From Streptomyces fungicidicus (GTDB lineage: Bacteria; Actinomycetota; Actinomycetes; Streptomycetales; Streptomycetaceae), in contig NZ_CP023407.1 in assembly GCF_003665435.1 (NCBI RefSeq), positions 62,001 through 126,000 of the forward strand: a stretch of 64,000 nucleotides of DNA, in the 5' to 3' direction. This document shows, piece after piece, positions 63,801-64,000 of the stretch. The notes beneath the pieces were generated by a model that worked only from the letters and a program-made list of their open reading frames with translations, was not told where the DNA came from and searched no databases. Position 1 is the stretch's first letter; every line of letters begins with the position of its first letter. The translations under genes were made by a program, and so were the position numbers.

Positions 63801-64000
63801 GCAGCAGGCTCTCCAGCTCGATCGTGAGGTCGGACGGGTCAGGGGTCAGCGGCCAGAAATTGACGATCGTCCGCGGTGCCAGGCCCCGTTCGTCCAGGGT
63901 CCGCAGAAGCCGGTCGAAGTCGCCGGCGCTGCGGCGGTCCACGGTGAACAGGTCCGGTCCGGACTCCTGGAACGCGTTCCCGTTGCGCACACGCACGACG
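45820..64000 (-). CDS. Trans-AT PKS, 5' partial: KR-ACP / KS-KR-ACP / KS-DH-KR-MT-ACP / KS-KR-MT-ACP / KS
   Basis: At least 6059 residues; the frame is open at the right edge, so start and upstream modules are missing. Positions count from the edge. KR to 430 (GGAGALG near 190), ACP 470-550 (YGIESIQIM); KS 616-1040 (DTACSSSL near 778), KR 1250-1740, ACP 1745-1825; KS 1893-2315 (NTACSSGL near 2050), DH 2485-2770 (HVVAGERILP, DAALQ near 2688), KR 2780-3220, MT 3250-3600 (EIGSGSGG near 3421), ACP 3610-3690; KS 3755-4185 (ETACSGSL near 3915), KR 4390-4810, MT 4840-5205 (EIGAGTGG near 5028), ACP 5245-5330; KS 5380-5830 (DTMCSSSM near 5559). A C-terminal helical segment (LIDDLLDEVVNG, then VEAAAEHFRRS) looks like a docking domain matching the head of the next protein. 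All four KSs keep Cys and both His. Confidence 0.95.
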   Translation of the reverse strand, partial: VVRVRNGNAFQESGPDLFTVDRRSAGDFDRLLRTLDERGLAPRTIVNFWPLTPDPSDLTIELESLLHLFRAVHRAGTEQEVRYLFVLPDRSGPQRAAAEALLGFGRAVTAVDHLFRVESLQVADAHDADSVAGSVLRELGRAEAPAARGWHEVRHADGARSERVLRPWTAGARGGAPGMPLKEGGVYLISGGAGALGLHLGRHLARECRARLVLLGRREPDASLREEFAALEAAGAEVLYLACDVADRDAVSTALDAIRKRFGSPDGVFHGAGVMGGTGVMDVDWADFESVLAPKTHGTVHLDELTAEDPLDFFLVFSSIAAYVGDFGQGSYAAANRFLDGYVLHREELRAQGLRHGRSVSVNWPYWDEGGMLGELAEDGPARTLYRDHSGMRGLRTDEGIGALLEILRSDETQVLVTKGERPRIERVLRLAGSEGAGVEAASAGPQPVGRNEPVAATEAAGPVAADDSGEMFTRTVEYLRDRLSQVFRIPKARLDAAAELGEYGIESIQIMELMRLLTKDFDTLPGTLFFEYRTIRELAEYFTEHQAARLTELLGPPRPAATPPDAPAERSPATAVPSRPVVPRGRSAELPSGAADADRTPRGTADGRGTGRPRDVAIIGMSGRYPKSRNLDEFWQVLRAGQDCIEEIPPHRWDKDLYYAAEKTPGKSSSKWGGFIDGAENFDALFFNMSARQAALTDPQTRLFLQSAWEAMEDAGYTRRSLSPGKARKVGVYLGMMWNEYQLYSGEDVVLSDRAAASNAVSYFFDLHGQSLTVDTACSSSLYAIAMAVESIRSGSSSLAFAGGANLSLHPNKYVSLSQMNFFSEDGRCRSFGEGGTGYVPGEGVGCVLLKPFDQAVADGDHIHGVIRGVATVHGGKTNGMTVPNPLAQADMVTAALEDAGLSAEDISYVEGHGTGTALGDPIEITGLSRGFRKHTDRKQYCPIGSVKSNIGHLEGAAGVVAVTKVLLQMRHGMLVPSLHSEQLNPYIDFPNSPFYVQRRLEPWERPTRTVDGVRRTLPRIAGVSSFGAHGAIAHVIIEEYRPGTERPARPAPGPELVVLSAKDDELLRQKARALLTWLSGTGRDADGADLAYTLQVGREAMEERLALIADGRDALRELLSAFLDGEQEIPNVFRGSTRDDKDAVALLDADEEMRELVRQWLAQGRHDKLANVWVKGLALDWTSLARHAGPRRIPLPTYPFAEERHWLDGPGAFALRPTRTVAPAEPATAGPSPADPARSAGEPARPLAFVEDWEPAPLEPGTARAPRGIVFLSTGAERQEAIARAAREVGPGLRAVFIGRGESFRKTRPDHYQVRRGSAQDHLDAFRDIAAASVPVDAVVSLEALEPGVGEGDFGDVVVTLQALAGSGLDVRRYLVAGQYRDGRERALLEAHLGFERSLGMVMPKLSVAAVLQDAHDQLAPADTAAWLTRLIGELRQDRAVSALYHSGGRFVSRVREVTLDENRSGALRHGGTYLITGGCGGLGLIVARHLAEHFDANLVLTGRSPLDETRQEALRGLAAGQRVLYVQADSRDGDAMKQAVAQARERFGVLHGVIHAAGVQGQGSVLEKDLRSFEDVLDPKIRGTLTLDEAVAGEELDFVCYFSSTAAVIGDFGTCDYAVGNRFQMSYARHRDAQVRAGRLSGRTVVVNWPLWREGGMGFDHDTTTMLLKSSGQDFLETADGIALFERLLSQEAPQHMILVGRPSRVSRFLGLTPPTDAPVPPAPRADAARPAGPTGADGPAPAPGVEERLAHDLRRIVSDAVGLSPDRLYEDDNLADYGFDSVSLAGLAGGLGEHWGVEVTPALFYSRSTLRKLREYFAGEHAELLTAFYGDRNAARTVSVPAVAESGPQGDGAPPVGRPSPGAEPVQDAADTQDAGTAPGVREPRTQDDDAIAVIGMSGRFPGADNPAELWSVLADGRDAVRPVSRERLDLWGEPHDSSFATFRVGQVSGPDEFDPLFFEISPNEARSLDPRQRLLLQESWRALEDAGWTPASTRRIGMFVGVEQGDYDTPDPEAGSVTANHDGILAARLSYLLDLSGPVMAINTACSSGLVAAHQACASIRAGESDVALAAGVSLITTSQLLNRTKQAGMLSEDGVTYAFDKRANGMVLSEAVAVVVLKRLSAAVADGDRIHGVIRASGINFDGRSNGITAPNGDAQVALLSDTYRRHGVDPADIEYVVAHGTGTRLGDPVEVNALNDVFRGFTGKRRYCALTSVKPNVGHTLAASGLVSLIGVLQAMRHETIPGSLNCAQENDYIDWKDSPFFVNKTNRAWPRTAGRSRTAAISSFGMSGTNAHMVIESPPAGGEDEVPDMSAHLLALSAKSEESLRQRVADLIDFLEDPGQPHGLRDIGATLLDGRPHFRYRCAVVARDAAEAVHLLRSWSADRHDPDAFTGEVPKDFTPDDAARQAGDRLLEAAAAPHHDGTSLRDALRAAARAYCRGYDLAWRRLFGGRRTAPVALPGYPFARKRLWRQHTGRPTPNGVLTAAPGRPAGPGRRFDTTLTGSESFLRDHVVAGERILPGVAHLELARAAHAALSERRNAAPAGVTFRDVVWLRPVTVGDTPLGLHVELEPDGSAGTRYRVLASGADGPVVHSQGRIELGEGSAPRPRLDLAALRTECGRYEMTASEVYLVYRRQGIAYGPSFQGVRRLLVGDAQVLAELALPEVPEYGADTQALAPGMLDAALQASAGLRHGGGLHLPYAVGAVEVLGPCEPVMWAWLRRTTESGDTFDVDLCDPRGEVRVRFEAFRTRPLPAGLDEAPERSAAGSPVLLEPRWEPAGLASPADGDGLRGRTLLVGTDPEQLDSLLTGPGEDVDVLLLRADDTVDGLRERLARGGHYGGVVWAVSGGATALPDSEELITRQEDGVYAGFRLAKALLSLGYDKRDLEWTALTVRSQGVVGTDRVDPAHAGVHGLLGSLSKENPRWRVRLADVEDVRDDVLREALRLPAEPSGDSWAHRGGRWFRQILTPVPSGALPADALPYRRGRVYVVVGGAGGLGAVWTEHVVRAYGAQVVWIGRRAEDDVIRARIAALSRFGPAPWYVQADATDREELEAAVARIRERFPEINGVVHSALALLDQSVARMPEERFRAAVRAKVDVSVRIAQVFADEPLDFVLFFSSTNSFHRSAGQSNYVSGCVFKDAFARLWRQSRPTTVKVVNWGYWGSVGVVASSAYQRRMERSGIGSIEPAEGMAALDLLLSGPYHQLAVEKTVVPRPAGDDTGPTGSGGPDDRLLQRVLADSGSARGFDDALLCELLLLQLRTLGMNSSGGAVADLRAAMDPGGAYDRWLDESLRILAEHGYLEAGTERYTPTGRASRDEADVWRRWEAVCRESDGTNPYVNLLEPVIRELPEVLSGRRRATDVIFPGSSMSLVRGVYRDCESATALNELVAESVAARVEVLLARDPARRVRIFEIGSGSGGTSEKVLRRLAPYRDSVAEYCYTDVSQYFLRNGRQEFGADHPFLRFELFDAERAPAEQGLDEGGYDIVLATNVLHATRDVRAAARHARSLLGADGTLVLNELATRTPFLHLTFGLLDGWWRYEDTELRIPGCPGLAPETWQQVLREAGFAAVSFPADAVHDAGHQIVVAATGEPAGAHAPAPRSAEDTRERVRSVIVERLQTSLGLDRREISEEDSFADYGVDSILGVELTQQLSTDLGISLSVTDLFDHSSVRALARYVVEHHLDASSPLPAVLTPENAPQPETAPVPEATPTAVPGPPDPPALMTVPTGNGTRRPAVPATAPAPAGEPVAVIGMSGRFGTAEDTDQLWQHLADGRSLVGEISRWDMSAFVAPGAPHPRFASLMDGIDRFDPLFFQISGLEATYMDPQQRLVLEEAWKALEDAGYAGDALRGRSCGVYIGTQVSDYLPGSSEDAPAQAMWGNAEAIIPSRLSYLLDLRGPAIAVETACSGSLVALHLACQALRTGEVETALVGGVSVQCAPDYYLNAHKAGMLSETGQCHTFAEGADGFVPGEGVGVVVLKRLRDALADGDHIHGVVRGSGINQDGTSNGITAPSAKSQERLERQVYDTFGIDPAGIQLVEAHGTGTRLGDPIEFQALTRAFRHYTDEREYCAIGSIKTNIGHAAPASGMAGLIKILLALRHRELPRSLHFDKGNPHIDFEGSPFYVNTVHRPWTVQPGRPRRAALSSFGFSGTNAHVVVEEAPGLPRRDTVPVQDHLVVLSALSPEQVRTQAQRLVEHLRRHPDTDLGDIASTLVRGRRHCPVRLSCVARDTAHLATLLGRWLTDGGEPAVRTADLTETVVSPQPALEQYGDSCLRGCAEGATGTARRDYLEALSALYLQGCPLDYERLFESGAYRRVPLPTYPFQRERHWLPSKDRATPARPTGGTPTPEPRAGTAHVALAPVWAEDQAPEPVPGRSVPSGIVVVGGDAAERAALKAVCPDAHFLADGSASTASLIEQLRGVAVRDLVWLSPADAAAGPGELLRRTAAGVEAFFRLVKALFELGYGAEELTWRVVTRQTQPVRPGEPVLPADAAVLGLAEVMAKELPNWSVGCFDLGTSDELPARTLLTAGATTVRALRDGRWFRRGLYRAELPAPARSPYKEGGVYVVLGGAGGIGRLWSEDMIRRHRAQVVWIGRREKDAVIQAEIDRLAALGRAPWYVRADAADMDSLRGAYARIQERFGTVHGVVQSVFGLVDQSLPNTTEQRFRQGLSAKIDASVCMAEVFDAEGLDFMLFFSSIASVNPTRGYCSYVAGNAFEDALARRLSVARRYAVKVVNWGYWGAVGSGLDVPEHVRERIYRREGLGDIDPALAMDAVERLLAAPLGQVAYLNTAEPERFEGYTDREAIRVLDGPEQRSEPLVPRLPSRAEQLRTVEARAKSRLRTLDELLLRLLWCALRGRGWIGTDTVDADSLRQAGGVLGKYEGWVTETLRLFARQGWLTETGSRGSYRVVPDAVDPDATAAAWERSRDEWLADPELRASVDLVGTTLRALPDILTGAVPAVDVIFPGSSLDLVEGIYKRNMIADYFNDVVGDCVVALAESRLARDPGARLRILEIGAGTGGTTATVMRRLEPYRQHVGEYCYTDLSKAFLIHGQREFGAHHPYLRCEIFDAGRPAAEQGFDEGAYDLVVATNVLHATEEIRASLRHSKGLLRPGGALVVNEINGYSVFGMLTFALLDGWWPHDTDLREPGGPGLRPETWQSVLEQEGFEGVGFPARDAHPLGQQVVVGFSDGVIRRPGGQQRRPAAEPLSEPLPETPPAGSRPVRPAAPARVDGTVLADAVRDYLKELVARTLLIPAGSIDAREQLSAYGIDSILILQLLTGLKKDLGETSSTLFFEYRTIEALTEYFVTERGEAVARALGVGHEPAAEQDVQAAGPRATAPDPLAPAGSLPAPGPGRMEARPAPRPGNTGGVAIVGMSARFPQAETLDAFWTVLREGRNTVTEIPADRWALDGFYEPDKEEAVAQGRSYSKWGAFLEGFADFDPLFFEMTPNDALEIDPQERLFLQEAWRAFENAGYTRDRLARQHGSRVGVFVGITRAGHNLHGPERWRRGDTARPYTSFGSAANRVSFKLDLHGPSMPIDTMCSSSMTALHEACEHLLHGDCDMAVAGGVNLYLHPSSYVGLCGLGMLADGDECRSFGAGGNGFVPGEGVGALVLKRLEDAERDGDHIHAVIRGTSINHGGTTNGYTVPNPVAQGRVVRDALDRAGIDARTISYVEAHGTGTVLGDPVEINGLTRAFSQDTRDVRYCAIGSVKSNIGHAEAAAGIAGVFKTVLQMQHGELVPSLHADEVNPHIDFDATPFVVQRAGAEWKRPVVTVDGVGTEVPRRAGVSSFGAGGSNAHVVIEEYVRDRPAPAAGRPGGPAVVVLSAKDEERLREQASALLDSLAEAERTGATPADVAHTLQVGREAMSERLATVVGSFAELRDRLRAFLDDPGGATGVHRGRVTRSDRTLTALTADADMSAVVGTWLAKGAYAKVLDLWVNGFELDWGALLPAGAARIVPLPSYPFARERYWIAERPLDGRAPGGHPDAPEGEPEDGPPDPLIDDLLDEVVNGSLGVEAAAEHFRRSVLDGAGANTDNEGR
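48010..52740 (-). other. Module D: KS-KR-MT-ACP
   Basis: The KS reads ETACSGSL with EAHGTGT and NIGHAAP. It shares the QAMWGNA segment with the KS of module N, which also follows an MT-containing module. The KR has LVDQS and CSYVAGN; the MT has EIGAGTGGT. Expected product: alpha-methyl-beta-hydroxy intermediate. Confidence 0.87.
52915..58325 (-). other. Module C: KS-DH-KR-MT-ACP
   Basis: The KS is of the NTACSSGL type (VAHGTGT, NVGHTLA intact). The DH has HVVAGERILP, YGPSFQG and DAALQ, so it looks active. The KR keeps Tyr (SNYVSG) and has Asp in ALLDQS. The MT has EIGSGSGGT. Expected product: alpha-methyl, alpha,beta-unsaturated intermediate. Confidence 0.88.
58510..62170 (-). other. Module B: KS-KR-ACP
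   Basis: The KS is intact (DTACSSSL, GHGTGT, NIGHLEG), although the usual GGSNAH near its end reads GAIAH. The KR has a long N-terminal half starting LAFVEDWEP. It lacks Asp in the LDD region (HAAGVQGQGSVL), which predicts an A-type (L-configured) hydroxyl. Expected product: beta-hydroxy intermediate. Confidence 0.85.
62350..64000 (-). other. Module A (partial): KR-ACP
   Basis: The ketoreductase keeps its NADPH motif (GGAGALG), Ser (FSSIAAY) and Tyr (GSYAAANR). In the position of the B-type LDD motif it reads GVMGGTGVMD without a clear Asp, so stereochemistry is uncertain. The ACP reads GIES instead of GIDS; the attachment Ser is present. The KS and any DH of this module lie beyond the window. 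Confidence 0.85.

Overview
The window is very GC-rich, and every gene I can support lies on the minus strand, so transcription runs from position 64000 towards position 1. Base composition, codon use and GTG starts at overlapping stop codons point to an actinomycete, most likely Streptomyces or a relative. The whole window is one trans-acyltransferase (trans-AT) polyketide synthase (PKS) operon. No regulator, transporter, RNA gene or mobile element is visible.

Layout in the direction of transcription: five giant modular PKS genes come first (45820-64000, open at the right edge; 32225-45817; 23760-32228; 14747-23767; 5518-14745). They are followed by a PfaD-type trans-enoylreductase (4157-5521), a free-standing malonyltransferase (2978-4066), an HMG-CoA-synthase-like protein (1677-2936), two enoyl-CoA-hydratase-like proteins ECH1 (904-1689) and ECH2 (149-901), and a donor acyl carrier protein (1-144, cut by the left edge). 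Spacings run from overlaps of 3 to 13 nt up to a gap of 90 nt.

The PKS proteins hold 14 ketosynthases (KS), 16 carrier domains (ACP), 11 ketoreductases (KR), 6 dehydratases (DH), 3 C-methyltransferases (MT) and one terminal thioesterase (TE). They contain no AT or ER domain, so malonyl loading and enoyl reduction must come from the separate AT and PfaD proteins. In assembly-line order the modules read: A (..KR-ACP); B KS-KR-ACP; C KS-DH-KR-MT-ACP; D KS-KR-MT-ACP; E KS|KR-ACP; F KS-DH-ACP; G KS-DH-KR-ACP; H KS0-DH0-KR0|ACP; I KS-KR-ACP; J KS-ACP-ACP; K KS|DH-KR-ACP; L KS-ACP; M KS-KR|MT-ACP; N KS-DH-KR-ACP; O KS0-ACP-TE. A bar marks a protein boundary, and all four boundaries fall inside a module.

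Modules J and L carry ACPs with the tryptophan typical of beta-branching carriers. These are the likely sites where HMGS, ECH1, ECH2 and the donor ACP install methyl or methylene branches. The decarboxylating KS that normally completes this cassette is not in the window and may lie just beyond position 1. Modules H and O are predicted not to elongate. From this part of the line I infer a long, partly unsaturated, polyhydroxylated chain with about three alpha-methyls and two beta-branches, released by the TE. I cannot name the product from sequence alone. The loading module and early modules lie right of the window.
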